In this document: piece by piece, positions 25,066-32,568 of the stretch | Layout of the letters: each line of letters opens with the position of its first letter | Numbering within the stretch: position 1 is the first letter of the stretch | Source of the DNA: Thermoleophilia bacterium | Lineage (GTDB): Bacteria; Actinomycetota; Thermoleophilia; Gaiellales; Gaiellaceae | Reading direction: 5' to 3' | Assembly: GCA_025928515.1 (NCBI GenBank) | Contig: JAICJI010000023.1 | Span: forward strand, 1 to 32,877 | Length of the DNA: 32,877 nucleotides | Translations under genes and position numbers: made by a program | Notes under the pieces: generated by a model | Database searches by the model: none | Seen by the model: the letters and a program-made list of their open reading frames with translations, nothing else | What the model was told of the DNA's origin: nothing

Positions 25066-26507
25066 TGCAGCCGCTCCCAGGCCTCCGCGAGAACGTCCCC
25101 CAGGATCCCCGTCATCTCGTCGAATTCTGACTGAGTCGCGACGAGCGGGGGCGAGATCTGCACGACGGGGTCGCCGCGGTCGTCGGCCCGGCAGATGAGC
25201 CCCTTCTCGAACAGCCTCGGCGAGAGGAATTCACGGAGCAGAGTCTCGCATTCTTCGTCGCTGAACGTCTCGCGCGTCTCCTTGTCCTTGACGAGCTCGA
25301 GCGCGTAGAAGTAGCCGGTCCCGCGGAGGTCGCCCACGATCGGCAGGTCGAGCAGCTGGGCGAGTGTCGAGCGGAACGCGTCCTCGTTGGCGAGGACGTG
25401 CTCCATGATCCGCTCCCGCTTCATGATCTCGATGTTCTTGAGCGCGATGGCGCTCATCACGGGGTGGCCCCCGAACGTGATCCCGTGGGTGTACATCGAC
25501 GACGCGTCGAGGAACGGCTCCATCACGCGGTCGGTGGCGATCACGGCCCCGATCGCCCCGTACGAGGAGGACAGCCCCTTCGCGGACGTGACAATGTCGG
25601 GCCGGATGTCGTAGCGCTCGGACGCGAACCAGTGCCCGACGCGGCCGAAGCCCGTGATCACCTCGTCGGCACACAGGAGGATGTCGTACTTGTCGCAGAG
25701 CTCGCGTACGCCGCGCCAGTAGCCCGCGGGCGCGACGAACGAGCCGCCGGCGTTCTGGATCGGTTCCATGTGGACGAGACAGACGGTCTCGGGATCCATT
25801 TCGAGGATCGTCTGCTCGAGCTCTTCGAGCAGGAAGGCCGTGAACTCCTCCTCCGTCTCCTCGACCGGCCGGTGGTAGCGGTTCGTGTTGCTGACGTGCC
25901 GCACCTCGGGAACGAGCGGCTCGAACGGCGTGCGCAGCGCCTCGATGCCGTTGATCGACAGGGCTCCGAAGGTCGTGCCGTGGTAGGCGATGTTGCGGGC
26001 GATCGCCTTGTACTTGCGTCCAGGAGCCGGCCCGCCGACCTGACGGCCGACCATCTCTCCGGGCTCGACACCCGACGTCTGCGTCGCGCCCTCGCGGACG
26101 GCGTAGTACTGCCGTGCGAGCTTCCACGCCGACTCGACCGCCTCGGACCCGCCCGAGACGAAGAAGACGCGGTTCAGGTCGCCGGGAGCAAGCGACGCGA
26201 CCTCGGCGGCGAGCTCGATCGCACGCGGGTGCGCGTACGTCCAGTTCGTGTAGAAGGGCAGCTCGCGCATCTGCTCGAGCGCCGCCTGGCCGATCTCCTC
26301 GCCGAAGCCGTAGCCGAGGTTGACGGAGAAGAGCCCCGCGAGCGCGTCGAGGTAGCGGTTGCCCTGGATGTCCTCGAGGTAGCAGCCGTCGCCGCGGACG
26401 ATGATCGGCGGCTCGCCGCCGCCCATCTTCGTGAAGTGAAGCCACAGGTGGTCGTTCGCCAGACGCTGAAGCTCGTCGGCGGAGGTCGCGCCTTGCGTGA
26501 TGCTCAT
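25062..26507 (-). CDS. Class III omega-aminotransferase (putrescine/beta-Ala type)
   Basis: PLP-dependent class III aminotransferase of 481 residues. The motif CLVHMEPIQNAGG precedes LLCADEVITGFGRVGHWFA, whose Asp binds the PLP ring nitrogen, and the Schiff-base lysine is Lys310 in DIVTSAKGLSSSYGAIGAVI. YHGTTFGALSINGI and the first segment LWLHFTKMGG are typical of putrescine-pyruvate and beta-alanine-pyruvate aminotransferases. It would remove the terminal amino group of an imported diamine or omega-amino acid, with pyruvate as acceptor. ATG 26507 overlaps the AsnC-type regulator stop, making it the first structural gene of the operon. The exact amine is inferred from the Pot-type genes, not visible in the sequence. 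Confidence 0.87.
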
Positions 26508-27040
26508 CTCGAGGTGTCCTCCTTTGGCATTCCACTCCCCCAGTCGTAGAGCTGTTTCCACATCTCCAGGTAGACGAAGGTCTCGGTCGAGACGACGTCC
26601 GGCAGCGCGCGTAGCCGGCTCGTCAGGTCGAGCAGATGGCGCCGGTCGGCGGCCACGAGCTCGACGACCAGGTCGAACTGGCCCGCGGTTGCGATCACGT
26701 AGTCGGCTTCGGGCCAGCGCGCGATCTCGTCCGCCGCGTTCTCCGGCGAGCCCGACGTCTTGACGCCGACGAGCGCCTGCTCGTAACCCAGCCCGAGCGG
26801 GTTCGTCACGGCGACGACCTGGAGGATTCCCTCGGAGGTCAGCCGTCCGTAGCGGGCGCGAACGGTCGCTTCCGAGACGCCGACGCGAGCGGCGATGGAG
26901 CGAAACGACTCGCGTCCGTTCGCCTGGAGTGCCTCGATGATGCTGCGGTCGAGGTCGTCCGTCCGGCGGGCCGGAGCGACCGGGCCGCGCTCCGAACGGG
27001 CAGTCGGAAGCCGGAGCGGCTGGACGTCCTGGTTGCGCAT
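26504..27040 (-). CDS. Lrp/AsnC-family transcriptional regulator
   Basis: Feast/famine regulator of 178 residues. After a 27-residue basic, disordered-looking extension comes the helix-turn-helix LDRSIIEALQANGRESFRSIAARVGVSEATVRARYGRL, then the ligand-binding RAM domain with VTNPLGLGYEQALVGVKT and YVIATAGQFDLVVELVAADRRHLLDL. It probably senses an amino acid or amine and controls its own operon, being the first gene. No ribosome site precedes ATG 27040, and a TAGGAAT box lies about 8 nt upstream, which would make it leaderless. TGCGCA-type repeats at and upstream of its start are candidate binding sites. Confidence 0.87.
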   Translation of the reverse strand: MRNQDVQPLRLPTARSERGPVAPARRTDDLDRSIIEALQANGRESFRSIAARVGVSEATVRARYGRLTSEGILQVVAVTNPLGLGYEQALVGVKTSGSPENAADEIARWPEADYVIATAGQFDLVVELVAADRRHLLDLTSRLRALPDVVSTETFVYLEMWKQLYDWGSGMPKEDTSR

Positions 27041-27109
27041 CGCGCAAGATTCCTACCACTCTGCTGCGCATTTCGCCACCAGGACTGCTAATTGGAGTCG
27101 TTTTGCGCA
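27033..27109. promoter_or_regulatory. Candidate AsnC/Lrp operator: three TGCGCA-type sites
   Basis: Three copies of the palindromic core TGCGCA occur: in TTGCGCATCGCGCAA (27033-27047, an inverted repeat spanning the regulator start codon), at 27065-27070, and in TTTTGCGCAG (27101-27110), just upstream of the -35 box of the divergent promoter. Lrp/AsnC proteins typically bind several phased sites by their own gene, so self-control and control of the divergent leader-rsgA unit are both possible. Assignment is by pattern only. Confidence 0.4.
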
Positions 27110-27113
27110 GGGG

Positions 27114-27142
27114 TTGACGAGCGGCGACGCTCCGCCTACGCT
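27114..27142 (+). promoter_or_regulatory. Housekeeping-type promoter of the leader-rsgA unit
   Basis: TTGACG (27114-27119) and TACGCT (27137-27142) are separated by exactly 17 bp, the best sigma-70-like promoter in the window. Transcription would begin near 27149, giving a leader RNA of about 130 nt before rsgA that contains the short ORF at 27181 and the hairpin at 27231. Confidence 0.75.
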
Positions 27143-27180
27143 GCCTCAGTCCCGTTCCCCGGCGAGAGGAGGTCGAACAA

Positions 27181-27222
27181 ATGAAGCTTGCGTCCGTTGC
27201 CTCCTCGGTCCTTCTGACCTAG
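27181..27222 (+). CDS. 13-residue leader peptide ORF upstream of rsgA
   Basis: A complete short ORF, MKLASVASSVLLT, with an ideal ribosome site AGGAGG (27167-27172) 8 nt before its ATG and a TAG stop. It lies between a strong promoter and rsgA, 60 bp before the rsgA start. Its own ribosome site can pair with CCTCCTC inside the ORF (GAGGAGG 27166-27172 with 27200-27206). No run of one amino acid is present, so a classical amino acid attenuator is not indicated. It could be a regulatory leader; a remnant of a signal-peptide gene is the main alternative. Confidence 0.5.
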   Translation: MKLASVASSVLLT

Positions 27223-27230
27223 CGCCGGGC

Positions 27231-27276
27231 GCTCCTTCTGGGGACGCGTGCGGCGTCCCCATTCATGTGAAGGAGC
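27231..27276 (+). promoter_or_regulatory. Hairpin sequestering the rsgA ribosome site
   Basis: GCTCCTT (27231-27237) is the exact complement of AAGGAGC (27270-27276), which is the rsgA Shine-Dalgarno sequence. Inside lies a perfect 8-bp stem GGGGACGC/GCGTCCCC (27240-27247 and 27253-27260) with a 5-nt loop. The internal loop is 2 nt on one side and 9 nt on the other. The fold would block initiation at TTG 27283. A ribosome halted at the leader stop codon would cover the GCTCCTT arm and free the site. Confidence 0.6.
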
Positions 27277-27282
27277 TTTGCG

Positions 27283-28317
27283 TTGCCTGGATTCGACCTA
27301 CTCGAGCTCGGCTGGAACGACGAGCTCGCCGAAAACCTGGAGCCCGGCCTCGTGCCGGGTCGCGTCGCGGCCGTGCACCGCGGCGCATTCGACGTCTGGA
27401 CGGCAGCCGGCGCCGTCCGCTCACGGCTGCCCCGCCGGCTGATGCACGACGGCCTCGACGTCGCCGTTGGGGACTGGGTCGGCCTGGGAGACGGGCTCGT
27501 GCGAGCCGTTCTCCCCCGTCGCAGCGCACTCGTACGCAACGCCGCAGGCCTCACGACGACCGCGCAGACACTCGCCGCGAACGTCGACCGCGCGCTGGTC
27601 GTCTCGTCGCTCGGGCCCGACCTCGAGCCACGCCGCATCGAGCGGTACCTCGTCACGATCTGGGAGAGCGGCGCGACGCCCGAGATCGTGCTCACGAAAG
27701 CGGATCGGCACGAAGACCCGTGGGAGCTGGTGGCGGAAGTCGAGGCGGTTGCGCTCGGCGTTCCCATCCACGTCGTGTCGGCCCTGACGGGCCAGGGGTG
27801 CGACGCCCTACGGGCGCGCATCGCAGCAGGCACGACGGCCGTTCTGATCGGCTCCTCCGGCGTCGGCAAGTCGACGCTCGTGAACCGCTGGCTCGGCGAG
27901 GACGTGATGGCGACGACGGAGACGCGCGAGGACGACGACGAGGGCCGCCATACGACGACGCACCGGCAGATCCTCGTGCTGCCGGGCGGCGGGCTCGTGA
28001 TCGACACGCCCGGCCTGCGCGAGCTGCAGCTCTGGGAAGCAGGCGCCGACGCCCTCGACGCGACGTTCGCCGACGTCGAGGAGCTCGCCGCCGACTGCCG
28101 CTTCGGCGACTGCACGCATACGCACGAGCCGGGGTGTGCGGTCCTCGCCGCGGTCGAGTCGGGCGAGCTCGCGAGCGAGCGGCTCCAGAGCTGGCGCAAG
28201 CTCCAGCGCGAGCTGCGCTCGATCGCGCTGCGCCAAGACATACGGCTACGCAAGGAGGAGGCACGGAAGTGGAAGCTGCGAACACGCGAGAGCCGCGCGC
28301 GGACGAGGCATCGCTGA
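27283..28317 (+). CDS. rsgA: Ribosome small-subunit-dependent GTPase RsgA
   Basis: Circularly permuted GTPase of 344 residues that acts in late 30S ribosomal subunit maturation. An N-terminal OB-fold region (about 1-100) precedes the GTPase motifs in permuted order: G4 TKAD (138-141), G1 GSSGVGKS (190-197) and G3 DTPG (241-244), with the threonine-rich switch RHTTTHR between. The C-terminal zinc site is complete: CRFGDCTHTHEPGC follows the C-x4-C-x-H-x5-C rule. It starts at TTG 27283 with AAGGAG 7 nt upstream, a site that can be masked by a hairpin. The tail is strongly basic (RLRKEEARKWKLRTRESRARTRHR), suitable for rRNA contact. Confidence 0.92.
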   Translation: MPGFDLLELGWNDELAENLEPGLVPGRVAAVHRGAFDVWTAAGAVRSRLPRRLMHDGLDVAVGDWVGLGDGLVRAVLPRRSALVRNAAGLTTTAQTLAANVDRALVVSSLGPDLEPRRIERYLVTIWESGATPEIVLTKADRHEDPWELVAEVEAVALGVPIHVVSALTGQGCDALRARIAAGTTAVLIGSSGVGKSTLVNRWLGEDVMATTETREDDDEGRHTTTHRQILVLPGGGLVIDTPGLRELQLWEAGADALDATFADVEELAADCRFGDCTHTHEPGCAVLAAVESGELASERLQSWRKLQRELRSIALRQDIRLRKEEARKWKLRTRESRARTRHR

Positions 28318-28338
28318 AGGCTGTGCCACACTTCATCG

Positions 28339-29256
28339 ATGCTGCGAGGCTCGCTTCTCGCTGCGGCCCTGCTCCCGCTCGTCGGCCTGGGAAGCGGCGC
28401 CGGGCACGTCCGCAACGGCCGGATCGCGTACGTCCACGTCGGCAACGGCAAGCGGTTCCAGATCTACACGGCTACCGCGACGGGTGCGCACCGGCACCCG
28501 CTGACGGCGAGCCACAGATACAGCAGCTACGAGCCGGCGTACGCGCCTCGCGGCAAGCGGATCGCGTTCGTCCGGGCCTACAAGCAGAGCGACCTCTGGA
28601 CGATGAATGCCGACGGCAGCCACAAGCGCAACCTCACCTCCACGGCCCACGTCGACGAGATCGCCCCGGCGTGGTCGCCGGACGGCAAGGAGCTCGTCTT
28701 CGCCGTCGAGAGCCCCGCGGCTCTACAGGGGATCTGGGTCGTCGGCGTCGACGGGCGGGGAAGCCGTCAGGTCACGAACGGGGACGACACGCACCCGAGC
28801 TGGTCGCCCGACGGGAGCACGATCGCCTTGCAGCGCCACGACGCGGCCACCCAGATCGACAGCGTCCTGGTCGTCCCCGCCGCGGGCGGGACGACGACCA
28901 CGCTGAGCGGCGAGCCCGCTGTCTCCGATCTCGACCCGGCCTGGTCGCCGGACGGGAGCCACATTCTCTTCGTCAGCGACCGGCCCGACACGTTCCAGCT
29001 CGATCTCTGGGTCATGAGCGCGGACGGCAGCAACGTCCACCGCGTCACGAACACGCCGAACCGCGACGAGCACGATCCGGCCTGGTCACCCGACGGGCGC
29101 CGGATCGTCTATAGCGGGATGGGGTCGTTCCACGGAGCCTCGAGCTCTCAGCTCTACGTCAGCAAGGCCGACGGCACGAACCGCCGTGTCCTCACGCATG
29201 CCTGCGGCGAGTGCGCGTACGTGAACGACTGGCCGAGCTGGCAGCCGCTGCGCTAG
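28339..29256 (+). CDS. TolB-like beta-propeller protein, exported
   Basis: Predicted exported WD40-like (PD40/TolB-type) propeller of 305 residues. A hydrophobic signal peptide (LRGSLLAAALLPLVGLGSGAG) is followed by repeats with the PAWSPDG core, seen at least five times (PAYAPRGKRIAF, PAWSPDGKELVF, PSWSPDGSTIAL, PAWSPDGSHILF, PAWSPDGRRIVY), each preceded by a GS-x-x-x-LT-type turn. These form a six-bladed propeller, likely for protein or sugar binding outside the membrane. No catalytic domain is attached. The gene lies 21 bp after rsgA without an evident ribosome site or promoter; co-transcription is likely but a functional link is not. Its stop overlaps the convergent pckA stop (CTAG). Confidence 0.8.
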   Translation: MLRGSLLAAALLPLVGLGSGAGHVRNGRIAYVHVGNGKRFQIYTATATGAHRHPLTASHRYSSYEPAYAPRGKRIAFVRAYKQSDLWTMNADGSHKRNLTSTAHVDEIAPAWSPDGKELVFAVESPAALQGIWVVGVDGRGSRQVTNGDDTHPSWSPDGSTIALQRHDAATQIDSVLVVPAAGGTTTTLSGEPAVSDLDPAWSPDGSHILFVSDRPDTFQLDLWVMSADGSNVHRVTNTPNRDEHDPAWSPDGRRIVYSGMGSFHGASSSQLYVSKADGTNRRVLTHACGECAYVNDWPSWQPLR

Positions 29257-30848
29257 GGCTTCGGCGCTGCCGCGGCGATCGCGGACGGAGCGTCCGCGTG
29301 CTTCTCGGCGAAGTTCTCGACGAACATCCGCGCGAGCTCGCGTGCCTTCCGGTCGTACGCCTCCGGATCGGCCCACGTCGAGCGCGGATCGAGCAGCGAC
29401 TCGTCGACCCCCGGCGCATGGAGCGGCACCTGGAAGCCGAAGACCGGATCCGTTCGGAACTCGACCTCGCCGAGCTCTCCTGACAACACCGCTGCGAGCA
29501 GCGCGCGCGTCGCCTGAATCGGCATCCGGTGGCCCTCGCCGAACGGGCCGCCGGTCCAGCCGGTGTTGATCAACCAGACGCCGGCGCCGTGCTCGTCGAG
29601 CTTCTCGCCGAGCAACCCCGCATACACCGTCGGCCGCTGCGGCCAGAACGGCGCGCCGAAGCACGTCGAGAAGGTCGGCTGAGGCTCGGTCACGCCGAGC
29701 TCGGTGCCCGCGAGCTTCGACGTGTAGCCGGAGAGGAAGAAGAAGAGCGCCTGCTCGCGGCTGAGCTGCGCGATCGGCGGCAGGATCCCGAAGGCGTCGG
29801 CGGCGAGGAAGATCACCGACCGCGGATGACCCGCGCGCTTCGCCGGCAGCGCGTTCGAGATGCGCTCGAGCTTGTACGCGGCGCGGTTGTTCTCAGTCTT
29901 GGAGTCGTCGTCGAGGTCGAGCACTCCACGCTCGTCGACGGCGACGTTCTCGAGCACGGTGCCGAAGCTGTGCACCGCGCCCCAGATCTCCGGCTCGGCA
30001 TCGGCCGAGAGGCGGATCGTCTTCGCGTAGCAGCCGCCCTCGAAGTTGAAGACTCCGTCGTCGCCCCAGCCGTGCTCGTCGTCGCCGATCAGCAACCGCT
30101 CGGGATCCGCCGAGAGCGTGGTCTTGCCCGTCCCCGAAAGGCCGAAGAAGACCGCGACGTCCTTCCCGTCCTGCGACACGTTCGCCGAGCAGTGCATCGG
30201 CATGACGCCCTCGAGCGGGAGCCGGTCGTTCATCAGCGAGAAGACGGACTTCTTGATCTCGCCGCCGTAGAACGTGCCGCCGATCAGGATCTCGCCACGC
30301 GTCGGGTGCAGGCAGACGAAGACCTCCGACCGCGTTCCGTCGCGCTCGGGGTCTGCCTCGACCTGGGGCTCGTGGAGGACGAGGACGTCGGGCTCGAAGC
30401 CGGCGAGCTCGGCCGCGACGGGCTCGATGAACATCGTCTTCGCGAAGAGGGCGTGGTACGGGTGCGTCGTGACGACGCGCACCGCGAGTCGGTGCTTGGG
30501 GTCGGCACCGCAGAAGGCATCGATGACGTAGACGTCGCTCGCTTCGAGGCGCGCCGCGACCTTCGCGCGCAGCCCGTCGAAGTGCTCCGGAGAGATCTCC
30601 GCGTTCGTCTCGCTCCACCAGATCCGGTCCTCGGAGCCCGGCTCGCGCACGATGAACTTGTCCTTGGGCGAGCGGCCGGTGAAGCGGCCGGTGTCGACGA
30701 CGAGCGGCCCGCCCTCGGCGAGGACGGCTTCACCGCGATCGAGCGCGGCCGTATAGAGCTGTGACGTCGTCGGGTTGCGGAGCACGCGCCCTCCGACGCG
30801 AAGCCCGTGGACGGCGAGGCTGTCTTCCGGCCGGTCGGTGATCGTCAA
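29253..30848 (-). CDS. pckA: Phosphoenolpyruvate carboxykinase (ATP)
   Basis: ATP-dependent PEP carboxykinase of 531 residues: oxaloacetate + ATP to PEP + CO2, the entry to gluconeogenesis. RFTGRSPKDKFIV is the conserved substrate loop; GGTFYGGEIKKSVFSLMNDRLP holds the metal-binding Lys; the P-loop is FFGLSGTGKTTLSADP; and LIGDDEHGWGDDGVFNFEGGCYAKTI supplies the second metal site. These are features of the ATP-type, not the GTP-type enzyme common in many actinobacteria. I chose TTG 30848 because a textbook AGGAGG lies 6 nt upstream (30860-30855) and family similarity starts there; the longer open frame upstream is not supported. Confidence 0.93.
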   Translation of the reverse strand: MTITDRPEDSLAVHGLRVGGRVLRNPTTSQLYTAALDRGEAVLAEGGPLVVDTGRFTGRSPKDKFIVREPGSEDRIWWSETNAEISPEHFDGLRAKVAARLEASDVYVIDAFCGADPKHRLAVRVVTTHPYHALFAKTMFIEPVAAELAGFEPDVLVLHEPQVEADPERDGTRSEVFVCLHPTRGEILIGGTFYGGEIKKSVFSLMNDRLPLEGVMPMHCSANVSQDGKDVAVFFGLSGTGKTTLSADPERLLIGDDEHGWGDDGVFNFEGGCYAKTIRLSADAEPEIWGAVHSFGTVLENVAVDERGVLDLDDDSKTENNRAAYKLERISNALPAKRAGHPRSVIFLAADAFGILPPIAQLSREQALFFFLSGYTSKLAGTELGVTEPQPTFSTCFGAPFWPQRPTVYAGLLGEKLDEHGAGVWLINTGWTGGPFGEGHRMPIQATRALLAAVLSGELGEVEFRTDPVFGFQVPLHAPGVDESLLDPRSTWADPEAYDRKARELARMFVENFAEKHADAPSAIAAAAPKP

Positions 30849-30884
30849 CGCGCTCCTCCTCTTCGCTCGCGGTGCAGGTCTCGC

Positions 30885-30890
30885 ATGGTA
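30885..30890 (-). promoter_or_regulatory. Possible -10 box of pckA
   Basis: TACCAT on the minus strand lies about 37 nt before the pckA TTG start and would give a short 5' leader containing the AGGAGG. No matching -35 box is seen at 17 bp (AACGCT there), so this is a weak call. Confidence 0.25.
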
Positions 30891-30991
30891 GTGCTCGCCG
30901 CTCGCGCAGCGTTCTCTCAGGTCTCGTTCAGGGGCGTCACACGCGCGACCGCGATCTTGGAAGGAGAGAAAACGACTGCCAAGGAGCAACC

Positions 30992-31153
30992 ATGACTCTC
31001 CAGACCGCGATCCTCGTCAACGCCTTCCTCGATCTCGGGGTCGTCCTCGCCGTCGCCGCGGTGATGCTCGTCCCGTTCTTGCTCGATCGCCGTTCTCACG
31101 AAGCCGCCGTCTACGCCTTCGCAGCTCCTCTTTCCGAAGATCTCGCGGCCTAG
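30992..31153 (+). CDS. 53-residue single-pass membrane protein, unknown
   Basis: A small ORF beginning MTLQTAILVNAFLDLGVV with AAGGAG 5 nt before the ATG. Residues about 5-31 form one hydrophobic helix (AILVNAFLDLGVVLAVAAVMLVPFLL), followed by a basic then acidic tail (DRRSHEAAV...LSEDLAA). Strong ribosome site and codon pattern like the neighbours support a real gene. It lies between divergent pckA and the convergent sensor kinase, with its stop overlapping the kinase stop (CTAG). No family recognised; a small membrane partner of a larger complex is one option. Confidence 0.6.
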   Translation: MTLQTAILVNAFLDLGVVLAVAAVMLVPFLLDRRSHEAAVYAFAAPLSEDLAA

Positions 31154-32568
31154 GCTCGGCTTCGGTGTGCCGCAGCGCCGAGCGGCAGCGTGATCACGAA
31201 GGTCGCGCCGCCGCCGGGCGTCTGCCGCGCCTCGGCCTTCCCTTCATGCGCCTCCGTGACCGCGGCGACGATGGAGAGGCCGAGACCCGCTCCGCCGCTC
31301 GAGCGGGCTCGCGAGTCGTCGGCGCGATAGAAGCGCTCGAAGACTCGCCCCGCCTCGTCCTCGCTCAGGCCCGGCCCGTGGTCGGCGACGGTCAGCTCTG
31401 CTCGGCCGTCGACACGCCGGAGCGCAACCGAGACCGGCGTCTCCCGCGGGGTGTGCGCCCTCGCGTTGGCCAGGAGGTTGTCGACCACCTGGCGCAGCCG
31501 CACCTCGTCGCCGGTGACCGTCGCCGGCTCCACCGAGCTCTCGATCGGCCGCTCTGGCTCGACGACTCGCGCAGCGTCGACCGCCTGGCCGACGACCGCG
31601 GCGAGATCGACGGGCTCGCGCTCGAGAGGACGGCCCTCGTCGAGACGCGCTAACAGCAGGAGGTCGTCGACGAGCACGCTCATCCGCTCGGCCTCGCGCC
31701 TGATTCCGGCCATCGACCGCTCGAGATCGTCGGGATGAGCCGCCGCCCCGCGGCCGAACAGCTCGGCGTAGGCCCGCACCGCGGTGAGCGGCGTCCGCAG
31801 CTCGTGGGAGGCGTCCGCGATGAAGCGGCGGAGACGCCGGTCGGAGGCCTCGATCCGGTCGAGCATCGTGTTCAGCGCACTCCCCACCCGCCCGACTTCG
31901 GTCTGCGGATCGGGGTGATCGATCCGCTGCGAGAGGTCGCCGGCGGTGATCGCCGCCGCGGTCTGCTCGATCCGACGCAGCGGACGCAGGCCGAGCCGCA
32001 CGACCCAGAGCGCGAGAGCTGCGAGCGCCGCGAGGACCGCCGCCGTCGCGATCAGCTCGATCAGGACGAGTCGATGAAGCGTGCTCTCGACCCCACCGAG
32101 CGAGCTGGCGACGAAGAGGATCCGGTTCGGCTGGTCTGGCTCGATCGAGGCACGGACGCGAAACGTCTCGCCACCGCGCCGTGCCGGTGCGTCGAAATAG
32201 GTAACTCGCTCCTGTTCAGCGCTCCCGTGCGCCGGGAGGTCGAGTTGCGCGGGGAGCCTCGGCGGCGACAGCCCCTCGACGAAGGGCCTGCCCTTCACGC
32301 GCTGCCGGCTCAACGTCTGCAGCTGGTACCAGTCGATTCCCTGCGGGCCGGGGCCACCGCTGCCCACGTGCTCGTCGCGATCCGTGCGGTGTCCGCCGGG
32401 CGGCGTCCCCTCGAGCAGGCCGCGGCCCGCCTCGAGCCCGGTGTCGACTCGGTGGAGCAGGAACGACCGCAGCGAGCTGTACGTCGCCACGTCGGCGGCG
32501 ACGAGGCCGAGGGCGGTGAGCACGACGACGCCGAGCAGCAGCCGCGCGCGCAGCGAAAGGCGGCCCAT
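31150..32568 (-). CDS. Two-component sensor histidine kinase (MprB/TcrY-like)
   Basis: Membrane sensor kinase of 472 residues. One helix near residues 8-28, an extracellular sensor region of about 140 residues rich in Gly/Pro/Asp (no known fold recognised), and a second helix near 168-190. Then HAMP (LRPLRRIEQTAAAITAGDLSQRI), the dimerisation/phosphoacceptor H-box FIADASHELRTPLTAVRAYAEL with His255, the N-box RQVVDNLLANARAHTP, and G-boxes VADHGPGLS and SGGAGLGLSIVAAV. It directly follows its response regulator gene (stop TAA then ATG, no gap). The signal is unknown; the relatives are linked to envelope stress. Confidence 0.92.
   Translation of the reverse strand: MGRLSLRARLLLGVVVLTALGLVAADVATYSSLRSFLLHRVDTGLEAGRGLLEGTPPGGHRTDRDEHVGSGGPGPQGIDWYQLQTLSRQRVKGRPFVEGLSPPRLPAQLDLPAHGSAEQERVTYFDAPARRGGETFRVRASIEPDQPNRILFVASSLGGVESTLHRLVLIELIATAAVLAALAALALWVVRLGLRPLRRIEQTAAAITAGDLSQRIDHPDPQTEVGRVGSALNTMLDRIEASDRRLRRFIADASHELRTPLTAVRAYAELFGRGAAAHPDDLERSMAGIRREAERMSVLVDDLLLLARLDEGRPLEREPVDLAAVVGQAVDAARVVEPERPIESSVEPATVTGDEVRLRQVVDNLLANARAHTPRETPVSVALRRVDGRAELTVADHGPGLSEDEAGRVFERFYRADDSRARSSGGAGLGLSIVAAVTEAHEGKAEARQTPGGGATFVITLPLGAAAHRSRA

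Noticed and set aside
27240-27260. 8-bp GC hairpin as intrinsic terminator before rsgA
   Set aside because: No U-tract follows and the rsgA ribosome site lies directly downstream and pairs with the flank, so a translation-control role fits better. Attenuation by termination is not excluded.
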